Below, piece by piece: positions 8,458-16,198 of a stretch of DNA of 64,000 nt. The position numbers and the translations under genes were made by a program. The notes beneath the pieces are model-generated. The model searched no databases. It was not told where the DNA came from and saw only the letters and a program-made list of their open reading frames with translations. The stretch is taken from NCBI GenBank assembly GCA_038258215.1, contig JBBSQC010000018.1:5133-69132 (forward strand), given 5' to 3'. The stretch's first letter is position 1. Each line of letters begins with the position of its first letter. This stretch comes from Fodinibacter sp038258215 (lineage in GTDB: Bacteria; Actinomycetota; Actinomycetes; Actinomycetales; Dermatophilaceae).

Positions 8458-10056
8458 GTGTCTCCACGCCCCGCCCCCGTCCTCGAGCTCGACCCGTCGG
8501 TCGTCCGCCGCGCCCGGAGCCTGGCGCGCCGCGCTGGTCGACCAGTCGTCGACATCGCCCGGAACCACACGACCGTGTCCGTCGAGCGCGCGACCCTGCG
8601 CCTCGCGGGTCTGACCGGCGCCGACCACGAGAACCTCCCGTGGGTCAACCACCTCGTCGACGCCGTGCGCGCCGAGGTGGGGCTCGAGCACGGGGTGACC
8701 ACCCCGGTGTGGGACGCCCTGCGCCGGGGCGAGGCCGCGGACCTGCAGACGCTGGCCCAGAAGGCGTCCGCCGGGGCCGTCTCGTTCCGGCTCCCCACCG
8801 GCCGGGACGCCAAGGGTGCCCAGCGGGCGGCCCGCACCGCCGTGGCCCGCGGCATCCGCACCGTCGACCGCCAACGAGCGGCGCGCGAGCGCCTCATCCG
8901 CCGCCACGGCGACGCACCCCGCACCCCGTGGATCTACCTCATCGTCGCCACCGGCGACATCCACGAGGACATCCCCCAGGCCCAGCAGGCCGCTCGCGAG
9001 GGCGCCGACGTCATCGCCGTCATCCGCTCCACGGGCCAGAGCCTGCTCGACTTCGTGCCCGAGGGCGCGACCCGCGAGGGGTACGCCGGCACCTACGCGA
9101 CGCAGGAGAACTTCCGCCTCATGCGCGCCGCACTCGACCAGTCCAGCAAGGAGCTCGGCCGCTACGTGCGGCTCACCAACTACGCCAGCGGGCTGTGCAT
9201 GCCGGAGATCGCCGCGCTCGCCGGCCTCGAACGTCTCGACATGATGCTCAACGACTCGATGTACGGCATCCTCTTCCGCGACATCAACCCGATCCGCACC
9301 TTCGTCGACCAGCGCTTCAGCCGCCAGGTGCACGCGCGCGCCGGCATCATCATCAACACCGGTGAGGACAACTACCTCACCACCGCGGATGCCGTGGAGG
9401 CCGCCCACACGGTCACCGTCAGCCAGCTCCTCAACGAGTACTTCGCCAAGGAGGCCGGGCTCGAGGACTGGCAGCTGGGCCTGGGCCACGCGTTCGAGAT
9501 CGACCCCACGGTGCCGCAGAGCTTCCGCCTCGAGCTGGCCCACGCGCTCCTGGCCCGCCAGCTCTTCCCCAAGGCGCCGCTGAAGTGGATGCCGCCCACC
9601 AAGCACATGACCGGCGACGTCTTCCGCGGCTACCTCCTCGACGGCTTCTTCAACCTCGTCGGTGCGATGACCGGTCAGAGCATCCTGCTCGTGGGGATGA
9701 TGACCGAGGCCGTGGTGACCCCGTGGCTCTCCGACCGCGACCTGGCCCTCCAGAACGTCCGCTACGTCATGGATGCCGCCGGCGGACTCACCGAGGACTT
9801 CCACCCCCCGCGCGACGGGTTCATCCAGACGCGGGCCCGTCAGGTGCTCTCCGAGGCGGTCGAGCTGCTCGACGCCATCGTCTCCGACGCCGGTGCAGGG
9901 TCCCACCCACCGCTGCTCTCGGCCATCGCCGACGGCACGTTCGGGTCGATGAAGCGGCCTCCGGGCAAGGGCAAGGGGCTGGACGGCGTAGCGCTCAAGG
10001 CCGAGGGCTACGACAACCCCGCCACGACGTTGCTCGAGGAAGGAGCCACCCGATGA
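8458..10056 (+). CDS. kamD: Lysine 5,6-aminomutase, alpha subunit
   Basis: Catalytic (PLP and adenosylcobalamin) subunit of the enzyme that moves the terminal amino group of beta-lysine or D-lysine from C6 to C5. At 532 residues it matches the alpha subunit. Recognisable blocks include RGEAADLQTLAQKASAGAVSFRLP, TPWIYLIVATGDIHEDIPQA, LDMMLNDSMYGILFRDINP and KWMPPTKHMTGDVFRG. The reading frame ends in an ATGA overlap with the beta subunit, so the two are made together. The pathway context is lysine fermentation to acetate and butyryl-type acids; kal, two genes downstream, supports this. Confidence 0.93.
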   Translation: MSPRPAPVLELDPSVVRRARSLARRAGRPVVDIARNHTTVSVERATLRLAGLTGADHENLPWVNHLVDAVRAEVGLEHGVTTPVWDALRRGEAADLQTLAQKASAGAVSFRLPTGRDAKGAQRAARTAVARGIRTVDRQRAARERLIRRHGDAPRTPWIYLIVATGDIHEDIPQAQQAAREGADVIAVIRSTGQSLLDFVPEGATREGYAGTYATQENFRLMRAALDQSSKELGRYVRLTNYASGLCMPEIAALAGLERLDMMLNDSMYGILFRDINPIRTFVDQRFSRQVHARAGIIINTGEDNYLTTADAVEAAHTVTVSQLLNEYFAKEAGLEDWQLGLGHAFEIDPTVPQSFRLELAHALLARQLFPKAPLKWMPPTKHMTGDVFRGYLLDGFFNLVGAMTGQSILLVGMMTEAVVTPWLSDRDLALQNVRYVMDAAGGLTEDFHPPRDGFIQTRARQVLSEAVELLDAIVSDAGAGSHPPLLSAIADGTFGSMKRPPGKGKGLDGVALKAEGYDNPATTLLEEGATR

Positions 10057-10841
10057 GCGCCGTCCCGACCAGCACCGCCGGGCCGCTCGTGCGGCCCTAC
10101 GGCGACACCACCGGCGACGGCATGGTGCAGGTCTCCTTCACCCTCCCGCTCCCGCACGACAAGAGGGCCGAAGGGGCCGCGCTCCAGCTCGCGGCCAAGA
10201 TGGGCATGGAGCCGGCCCTGCTCGTGCACGCGAAGCCGATCGGGCCGGACTTCACGTTCTTCGTCGTCTACGGCTCGGTGACCCACCTGGTGGACGTGCG
10301 CGAGGTCGAGGTCGTGGAGCGTGAGTTCCCCCTGCTCACCTCCAAGGAGGTCAACTCCTCGATCAAGAAGCACCTGCGTCGCAAGCTCGTCGTCGTCGGC
10401 GCCTGCATCGGCACCGACGCCCACACCGTCGGCATCGACGCCATCCTCAACATCAAGGGCTTCGCGGGGGAGAAGGGGCTGGAGTACTACCGGGAGCTCA
10501 CGGTGGTCAACCTCGGCGCCCAGGTGCTCGTCCCCGAGCTGGTCAACACCGCCCGGGAGGTGCGCGCCGACGCCGTGCTCGTCTCCCAGGTCGTGACCCA
10601 GCGCGACGCCCACATCCACAACACCACCGCGATGTCCGCAGCCTTCCGTGAGGCGTTCCCCGCGGGCAGGGTGCCCCACCTCGTGGTCGGCGGTCCGCGG
10701 TTCGAGGAGGGCACGGCGACCGCGCTGGGCGTGGACCGGATCTTCGGGCGCGGCACGACTCCGGGCGAGGTCGCCTCCTACCTCGTGCACGCACTCGTGG
10801 AGTCGCGCACCCACGCCGACCCGAGAGGATCCCAGCGATGA
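10053..10841 (+). CDS. kamE: Lysine 5,6-aminomutase, beta subunit (B12-binding)
   Basis: A 262-residue cobalamin-binding partner of KamD. The B12 base-off signature DxHxxG is present as TDAHTVG, with the cobalt-ligand His at residue 124. The Lys at 135 in NIKGFAGEKG is the probable PLP Schiff-base lysine. The 11-residue separation matches that of His133 and Lys144 in the characterised clostridial enzyme (known from the family). The ATG at 10053 overlaps the kamD stop and the gene ends in an ATGA overlap with kal. Requirement for B12 and PLP is implied. Confidence 0.93.
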   Translation: MSAVPTSTAGPLVRPYGDTTGDGMVQVSFTLPLPHDKRAEGAALQLAAKMGMEPALLVHAKPIGPDFTFFVVYGSVTHLVDVREVEVVEREFPLLTSKEVNSSIKKHLRRKLVVVGACIGTDAHTVGIDAILNIKGFAGEKGLEYYRELTVVNLGAQVLVPELVNTAREVRADAVLVSQVVTQRDAHIHNTTAMSAAFREAFPAGRVPHLVVGGPRFEEGTATALGVDRIFGRGTTPGEVASYLVHALVESRTHADPRGSQR

Positions 10842-11230
10842 CCGCAGCCGAGGTCGGCCTGAGCGTCACCCACCGCCGCTACGTCCCCTACAGCCATGCG
10901 CACTACGCCGGGCACCTCGTCGACGGGGCGTACTCACTGGCCGCCTTCGGTGACGTCGCCACCGAGATGTGCATCCGCACCGACGGTGACGAGGGCCTGT
11001 TCGCGTCCTACTCCGACGTGCAGTTCCGCGCCCCCGTTCGGGCCGGCGACGTCATCGAGATCACCGCGACCCTCGTGCGGGTCGGGTCCCGTTCTCGTGA
11101 GATGGAGTTCGAGGTGCGCGTGGTGGGCCGCGGGGCCCCCGACCGTGGCGAGTCCGCCGCCGACGTCCTGGAGCCCCCCGTCGTCGCGACGAGCGCCCGA
11201 GGGGTCGTGGTGGTGCCACCAGGCAGGTGA
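10838..11230 (+). CDS. kal: 3-aminobutyryl-CoA ammonia-lyase (hotdog fold)
   Basis: A 130-residue hotdog-fold protein. The segment SVTHRRYVPYSHAHYAGHLVDGAY matches the N-terminus of Kal, which removes ammonia from L-3-aminobutyryl-CoA to give crotonyl-CoA in lysine fermentation. Linkage to kamD and kamE by 4-base overlaps supports the assignment. The usual companions kdd (3,5-diaminohexanoate dehydrogenase), kce (cleavage enzyme) and kamA are not in the window and would have to be encoded elsewhere. The stop overlaps a possible GTG of lnt. Confidence 0.85.
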   Translation: MTAAEVGLSVTHRRYVPYSHAHYAGHLVDGAYSLAAFGDVATEMCIRTDGDEGLFASYSDVQFRAPVRAGDVIEITATLVRVGSRSREMEFEVRVVGRGAPDRGESAADVLEPPVVATSARGVVVVPPGR

Positions 11231-12813
11231 CCTACCGTTGGCGCGTGCCCACGCCCCTCCGGTATGCCGCCCGCCCGGCTGCCGCGCTCGCCGCGGGGGC
11301 CTGCCTGTGGCTGGCGTTCCCGGAGCACGACCTGTGGTGGCTGGCCCCGGTCGGGGTGGCCCTGCTGGGCGCCGCCACCCTCACGGCCGGCTGGTGGGGC
11401 GGGTTCCGGGCGGGGTTCCTCGGTGGTCTGGCCTTCTTCGTGCCCGTCCTGTCCTGGTCCGGGGTCTACGTCGGCGCCCTCCCGTGGTTCGCCCTGGCGG
11501 TGCTCCAGGCGCTCTACGTAGCCGTGATGGGCGGGGTCGTCGGGTATGCCGGTGCCCGGCTCGTCCGCACCGGTCACCGATGGGCGGCGCTCGCCCTCGT
11601 GCCCACCGCGTGGATCGTGCAGGAGCTGGCCCGAAGCACCACGCCGTGGGGCGGGTTCCCTTGGGCGCGAATCGCGTTCAGCCAGGCCGACAGCCCTCTC
11701 GCCCATGTCGCACGGTGGTTCGGCGCCCCCGGGGTGACGCTGGCCGTGGCCCTCGTGGGCACCGGGCTGGTGGCCACGGCATACGGCATCCAGGACCGGC
11801 GGGCCGGCCTCCTCGTGGGCGGCCTCGTCCTCGCGCTGCTGCCGTGGGGGAGCGCCCTGATCGTGCTGCCGACCGACGGGCGCACCGAGTCCGTCGGCTT
11901 CGTGCAGGGCAACGTGCCGCAGGCCGGACTGGAGTTCAACGCCCAGCGCCGGGCGGTGCTCGACAACCACGTGGCCGGCACCCTGGCGCTGGCCGAGCGC
12001 GCCCCCGACGACCTCACCCTCGTGGTCTGGCCCGAGAACGCATCCGACATCGACCCGCTGCGCAACCTCGACGCGATGGCCCAGATCGAGGTGGCCCGCT
12101 CGGCCGTGGGGGTGCCGCTGCTCGTCGGTGCGGTGCTCAACGAGCCGGAGGGTGCGGCATCCAACGTCTCGCTGTTCTACACCGGCGGCGCCGACCCGCC
12201 GCAGCGCTACACCAAGCTGCACCCGGTGCCCTTCGCCGAATACATCCCGTATCGCTCGTTCTTCCGCCACTTCAGCTCCGCTGTGGACCTCGCTGGAAAC
12301 TTCGTGGCGGGCACGAAGATCGGCCGGTTCACCGTGCCGGCTCCCGGTGGTGACTACGCGATCCTGCCGACGATCTGCTTCGAGGTGGCCTACGACGGCC
12401 TGATGCGCGACAGCCTGCGTTCTGCCGGAGGAGAGGACAGCCTCATCGTCGTACAGACCAACAACGCGACCTTCGGCTACACGGCCGAGTCGGAGCAGCA
12501 GTTCGCCATCTCACGGATCCGGGCCATCGAGCACGGGCGGTCGGTCGTGCACGTGTCGACGGTGGGGGTCTCGGGTTTCGTGGCGCCCGACGGCACCGTG
12601 ACGGGCAAGACCGGGCTCTTCACCGCGGAGCAGGGTCTCGGTCGGCCGGTGCTGCGGCACGAGGCGACCCCGTCGGACCGACTGGGCCCGCTCCCGGAGT
12701 GGGTGGCCGCCGGTCTCCTCGTGGCGCTGCTGGTGGGGAGCGTGAGGGTGGGCCGGAGCGTTAGGGTTCATGGACCCGGATCACCCACCGCGAAGGACGA
12801 GGTCGTTGACTGA
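11227..12813 (+). CDS. lnt: Apolipoprotein N-acyltransferase
   Basis: Membrane enzyme adding the third acyl chain to the N-terminal Cys of lipoproteins. The 528-residue protein has six or so N-terminal membrane spans, then a nitrilase domain with the catalytic triad visible as Glu in WPENASD, Lys in YTKLHPVPF and Cys in ICFEVAYD, and a last membrane helix near the C-terminus. Two starts are possible: GTG 11227, overlapping the kal stop (GTGA), or GTG 11245, which lies exactly 6 bases after a TACCGT hexamer and could be a leaderless start. Co-location with polyprenol-phosphate-mannose synthase is typical; in Mycobacterium tuberculosis the two are fused. Confidence 0.93.
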   Translation: MTYRWRVPTPLRYAARPAAALAAGACLWLAFPEHDLWWLAPVGVALLGAATLTAGWWGGFRAGFLGGLAFFVPVLSWSGVYVGALPWFALAVLQALYVAVMGGVVGYAGARLVRTGHRWAALALVPTAWIVQELARSTTPWGGFPWARIAFSQADSPLAHVARWFGAPGVTLAVALVGTGLVATAYGIQDRRAGLLVGGLVLALLPWGSALIVLPTDGRTESVGFVQGNVPQAGLEFNAQRRAVLDNHVAGTLALAERAPDDLTLVVWPENASDIDPLRNLDAMAQIEVARSAVGVPLLVGAVLNEPEGAASNVSLFYTGGADPPQRYTKLHPVPFAEYIPYRSFFRHFSSAVDLAGNFVAGTKIGRFTVPAPGGDYAILPTICFEVAYDGLMRDSLRSAGGEDSLIVVQTNNATFGYTAESEQQFAISRIRAIEHGRSVVHVSTVGVSGFVAPDGTVTGKTGLFTAEQGLGRPVLRHEATPSDRLGPLPEWVAAGLLVALLVGSVRVGRSVRVHGPGSPTAKDEVVD

Positions 12814-13591
12814 GAGCGCCAGGCCGCCACTGCGGCGCGTCGCCGTGCTCGTGCCGACCTACAACGAGCGGGAGACCCTCCCGGTCACCGTCGCGGGAAT
12901 CCTTGCCGCCGCACCGGAGGTCGACGTCGTCGTCCTCGACGACAGCTCACCCGACGGCACCGGCGACGTGGCCGACGCCCTCGCCGCCGAGGACGAGCGC
13001 GTGCACGTGCTGCACCGGGCCGTGAAGGAGGGACTCGGAGCGGCCTACCTCGAGGGTTTCCACTGGGCCCTCGATCGCGGCTACGACGCCCTCGTCGAGA
13101 TGGACGCCGACGGCTCGCACCAGCCCCGGGACCTGCCCCGGCTGCTTCGGGCCGCGGCCTACGCCGACGCGGTGATCGGGTCACGGTGGGTGCACGGCGG
13201 GTCGGTCGTCAACTGGCCGTTGCACCGCAAGGTCCTCTCGATGGGCGGCAACGTGTACGTCAAGGTCTTCCTCGGGATGCCGGTGAACGACGCGACGGCC
13301 GGCTTCCGGGTCTACCGCGCCGATGCCCTGCGGACGATGGGCCTGGACGACGTCGCGTCCCAGGGCTACTGCTTCCAGACCGACCTCACCTGGCGGGCGG
13401 TGCGCGCCGGACTGACCGTCGTCGAGGTGCCCATCACGTTCGTGGAGCGTGAGGTCGGTGACTCCAAGATGAGCCGCCAGATCATGACCGAGTCGCTGCG
13501 CCGGATCACCGGGTGGGGTGTGAGCCACCGGATGGCCCAGGCCAAGGCACTGGCCTCGGGCGTGCGCGAGCCGAGGTGGCACGAGCTGTGA
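12770..13591 (+). CDS. ppm1: Polyprenol monophosphomannose synthase (GT2)
   Basis: Transfers mannose from GDP-mannose to polyprenyl phosphate, supplying the donor for lipoglycans and protein O-mannosylation. A 273-residue GT2 enzyme without membrane anchors: VLVPTYNERETLP, VLDDSSPDGTGD, the DxD-type EMDADGSHQP and VIGSRWVHGGSVVNWP are as in Dpm/Ppm1 catalytic domains. The ATG at 12770 overlaps lnt by 44 bases. An in-frame TTG at 12806, 4 bases after AAGGACGAGG, gives the more usual N-terminus (MTESARPPLRRVAVLVP) and may be the true start. The stop overlaps the GTG of the next gene. Confidence 0.93.
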   Translation: MDPDHPPRRTRSLTESARPPLRRVAVLVPTYNERETLPVTVAGILAAAPEVDVVVLDDSSPDGTGDVADALAAEDERVHVLHRAVKEGLGAAYLEGFHWALDRGYDALVEMDADGSHQPRDLPRLLRAAAYADAVIGSRWVHGGSVVNWPLHRKVLSMGGNVYVKVFLGMPVNDATAGFRVYRADALRTMGLDDVASQGYCFQTDLTWRAVRAGLTVVEVPITFVEREVGDSKMSRQIMTESLRRITGWGVSHRMAQAKALASGVREPRWHEL

Positions 13592-14127
13592 GCAGGCCCG
13601 GCGCGACCCCGTACGCCTCGTCGGGACGGCGGCGCCCCCGCGTGCTGCGGTGGGTGTTCCTGGCGCTGCTCGTGGTGCCGATCATCGAGGTGGCCGTCAT
13701 CATCGCCGTCGGCCGGGTGATCGGTGGCTGGCCGACGCTCTTCCTCCTGCTGGCCGAGTCCGCGCTGGGGGCGTGGATCGTGCGCCGCGAGGGCAGCCGC
13801 ACCTGGGCCCACCTGCGGGACGCGCTGCGCGAGGGCGCGATGCCGAGCCGTGAGCTCGCCGACGCCGCTCTGGTGCTCATCGGCGGATGCCTGCTGCTCA
13901 CCCCGGGGTTCGTCACCGACGCCGCGGGGTTCTTCTTCATCCTGCCCATCACCCGACCGATCACGCGTAGGTGGCTGGAGGCCGTGGTCGCCCGGCGCCT
14001 GGTCGGTCCGCTGGGCGAGTGGCCAGGTGGCGGGTCCGGTCGCGGCGGGTGGCCGGGCGGCGGGGGCGGCGGCGCTGGCGGCTCGGGCGGGGGACCCGAG
14101 GTCATCCCAGGCGAAGTGGTCGACTGA
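13588..14127 (+). CDS. fxsA: FxsA-family membrane protein
   Basis: A 179-residue protein with the FxsA core: a hydrophobic segment (VLRWVFLALLVVPIIEVAVII), a second span (TLFLLLAESALGAWIV), the LREGAMPSRELADAALVLIGGCLLLTPGF stretch and a further hydrophobic run before TRPITR. The C-terminal 35 residues are almost only Gly, Trp and Ser and are probably disordered. In E. coli FxsA relieves F-plasmid exclusion of phage T7; its role in actinobacteria is unknown. The GTG overlaps the ppm1 stop (GTGA). It ends just before a perfect hairpin. Confidence 0.88.
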   Translation: MSRPGATPYASSGRRRPRVLRWVFLALLVVPIIEVAVIIAVGRVIGGWPTLFLLLAESALGAWIVRREGSRTWAHLRDALREGAMPSRELADAALVLIGGCLLLTPGFVTDAAGFFFILPITRPITRRWLEAVVARRLVGPLGEWPGGGSGRGGWPGGGGGGAGGSGGGPEVIPGEVVD

Positions 14128-14204
14128 GCTGCTGAGCCCGGCTCACCGCTCGGCCCATCCGTCCGGTTGGTTCACGAACGGCATTGACCGGGCGCTGACA
14201 CGAC

Positions 14205-14238
14205 GATGCCGGGTGACCCGATCGGGTCACCCGGCATC
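14205..14238. terminator. Perfect palindromic hairpin between fxsA and rbpA
   Basis: A 34-base fully self-complementary stretch (left arm GATGCCGGGTGACCC, centre GATC, right arm mirror image) lies between the converging fxsA and rbpA genes. The context and stem strength suit a bidirectional terminator. Confidence 0.8.
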
Positions 14239-14249
14239 CTCGTGGTGGA

Positions 14250-14612
14250 TCAGGCGGACTTGCGCTTGCGGGGCTTCTCGCCGCGCGACTCGCGCAGCAG
14301 GGTCAGGCGCTCCTCGAGGAGCTCCTCGAGCTCGGGGATCGAGCGCCGCTCGAGCAGCATGTCCCAGTGGGTACGCACGTGCTTGACCGGCTTGCTCTCC
14401 GGCTCGGGGCCGTCGCCCTGGAGCTTGGCCTCGGCGCCGCAGCGGCACTCCCACGTGCCGGGCACGTCCGCCTCGATCGAGAAGGGCAGCTCGATGAGGT
14501 GTCCGTTGGGGCACAGGTAGCGAGTGATGGTGCGCTCGGACGGGACGACGTTCGTGTCGGTCTCCATGCTCAGGGCGCCGAGACGGCTGCCGCGCAGGCT
14601 GCGTTCTGCCAT
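14250..14612 (-). CDS. rbpA: RNA polymerase-binding protein RbpA
   Basis: A 120-residue actinobacterial transcription factor that binds the principal sigma factor and RNA polymerase and stabilises open complexes. MAERSLRGSRLGA at the N-terminus, the CPNGH...CRCGA zinc-type cysteines and the basic/acidic tail THWDMLLERRSIPELEELLEERL are characteristic. A longer in-frame start at 14678 exists, but the ATG at 14612 gives the conserved N-terminus and normal length. Upstream lies a sequence fitting a SigR/SigH-type promoter, matching the known stress control of rbpA in Streptomyces. Confidence 0.95.
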   Translation of the reverse strand: MAERSLRGSRLGALSMETDTNVVPSERTITRYLCPNGHLIELPFSIEADVPGTWECRCGAEAKLQGDGPEPESKPVKHVRTHWDMLLERRSIPELEELLEERLTLLRESRGEKPRKRKSA

Positions 14613-14676
14613 GGGTTGAACTCCCAAGTCTGTAATGTCCCGGCCGGGGTCCTCGCGGTCGGGTCGATGCTGGGTC

Positions 14677-14702
14677 AACGTGCATCAGTGATTCGTTGTT
14701 CC
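14677..14702 (-). promoter_or_regulatory. SigR/SigH-like promoter of rbpA
   Basis: On the minus strand GGAAC (14698-14702) is followed by exactly 18 bases and then GTT (14677-14679), with context GGAACA...CGTTG. This matches the thiol-oxidative-stress sigma factor consensus GGAAY-N18-GTT known for SigR (Streptomyces) and SigH (Mycobacterium). The resulting 5' leader before the ATG at 14612 would be about 55 bases. Confidence 0.65.
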
Positions 14703-14732
14703 GCCCCCACGCGGACGCCTCCGCGGCAAAAG

Positions 14733-14748
14733 TGTGATGCACGTCACA
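14733..14748. promoter_or_regulatory. Crp/GlxR-type operator palindrome
   Basis: TGTGATGCACGTCACA is a perfect TGTGA-N6-TCACA palindrome, the consensus for Crp in enterobacteria and for GlxR/Cmr-like cAMP regulators in actinobacteria. It lies between divergent rbpA and the MFS gene, about 30 bases upstream of the rbpA -35 element and about 85 bases from the MFS start. Confidence 0.65.
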
Positions 14749-14833
14749 ATCGGTCATCGCCTCGGTGAGCACGGGCACCCATTTCGGCGGGTTCCTGTTC
14801 CCAAGCATAGGCCACCTCAGTAGCGTCACCCCC

Positions 14834-16186
14834 GTGACGACCACACCGCCCGCAACCGACGCCGCCGGGCGCAGCGCCCTGGCCAGTGCGCCGCCCAGCT
14901 CCAAGCGTCGCGTTCTGGCGTGGGCGATGTGGGACTGGGGCGCCCAGCCCTTCAACACGGTCATCACGACCTTCGTCTTCGCGGTGTACATCACCAGCGA
15001 CAGCTTCGGGAACACCAACTCCACGTCCACGGCGCTCGCCATCTCCACCGCCCTCGCCGGGTTGTTCGTCGCGCTGCTGGCGCCCGTCCTGGGTCAGAAC
15101 TCCGACCGGTCCGGGAGGACGGTGCGCAACCTGCGCCTGCAGACCTGGCTGTTGGCGGGGTTGTCCGCCTCACTGTTCTTCGTCCGCCCGGAGCCGGCCT
15201 TCCTCTGGGTCGGGCTGGTCCTGCTGGCGGTGGGGTCGGTGGTCTCCGAGATCGCCTCCGTCAACTACAACGCGACGATCGAGCAGGTCGCCGGGCCGCG
15301 CACCGTCGGTCGGGTATCGGGGTTCGGCTGGGGGATGGGCTACCTGGGCGGCATCCTCGTGCTGCTCCTGATCTACTTCCTCTTCATCCAGCCCGACATC
15401 GGCCTCTTCGGGATCACCGACGAGAACGCGCTGGACATCCGCGTGTCGATGCTGGTGTGCGGGGTGTGGACGATGCTCTTCACCATCCCTGCCTTTCTCG
15501 TCCTGCGCGACCGCGCCCGCCCAAGAGCGCCGAGGGTCGGCATCGCGATGTCCTACCGGCTGGTGTGGAGGTCGGTACGGGCGCTGTGGGGCACCTCCCG
15601 GCACACGGTCTACTTCCTGCTCGCCTCCGCCCTCTACCGTGACGGCCTGGCGGGCGTCTTCGCCTTCGGCGCGATCCTGGCCGCGGGAACCTTCGGGATG
15701 TCGGCCGGGGACGTCATCATCTTCGGGGCCGCGGCGAACATCGTCGCCGGAGTGGCCACGATGGCCTTCGGCTTGCTGGACGACCGGATCGGACCCAAGC
15801 GGGTCATCCTCGTCTCGCTCGGCGCCCTCGTCGTGCTCGGCATCGCCATCTTCGTGCTCCACGACGGCGGGACCGGCACCTTCTGGGTGCTCGGCCTGCT
15901 CATGACGGTGTTCGTCGGGCCCGCCCAGGCGGCCTCGCGCAGCTTCCTCGCCCGGCTCATCCCCGAGGGCAAGTCCGGCGAGATCTTCGGGCTCTACGCC
16001 ACCACCGGCCGGGTCGTGTCCTTCCTGTCACCGTTGGCCTTCGGCGGCTTCATCGCCGTGGGGGCGCTGCTCACGGGCGCGGAGAACACGCAGTACTGGG
16101 GGATCCTGGGCATCGTGCTCATCCTCGCCGCCGGATTCGCGGTGATGCTCCCGGTCAAGGAGCACACCGAGCACCGGATGGCCTGA
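14834..16186 (+). CDS. MFS transporter, UMF1/Atg22-like family
   Basis: About 450 residues with 11-12 hydrophobic segments. The N-terminal AWAMWDWGAQPFNTVITTFVF block is the signature of the UMF1 (unknown major facilitator 1) family related to yeast Atg22 amino-acid effluxers. SVNYNATIEQVA and SRSFLARLIPEGKSGEIFGLYATTGR are also typical. The substrate is unknown. An in-frame GTG at 14765 would add 23 residues, but the GTG at 14834 follows TAGCGT by 7 bases and fits family N-termini better. Its stop lies 12 bases from the stop of a convergent gene. Confidence 0.85.
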   Translation: MTTTPPATDAAGRSALASAPPSSKRRVLAWAMWDWGAQPFNTVITTFVFAVYITSDSFGNTNSTSTALAISTALAGLFVALLAPVLGQNSDRSGRTVRNLRLQTWLLAGLSASLFFVRPEPAFLWVGLVLLAVGSVVSEIASVNYNATIEQVAGPRTVGRVSGFGWGMGYLGGILVLLLIYFLFIQPDIGLFGITDENALDIRVSMLVCGVWTMLFTIPAFLVLRDRARPRAPRVGIAMSYRLVWRSVRALWGTSRHTVYFLLASALYRDGLAGVFAFGAILAAGTFGMSAGDVIIFGAAANIVAGVATMAFGLLDDRIGPKRVILVSLGALVVLGIAIFVLHDGGTGTFWVLGLLMTVFVGPAQAASRSFLARLIPEGKSGEIFGLYATTGRVVSFLSPLAFGGFIAVGALLTGAENTQYWGILGIVLILAAGFAVMLPVKEHTEHRMA

Positions 16187-16198
16187 AGGGAAGGGCTC

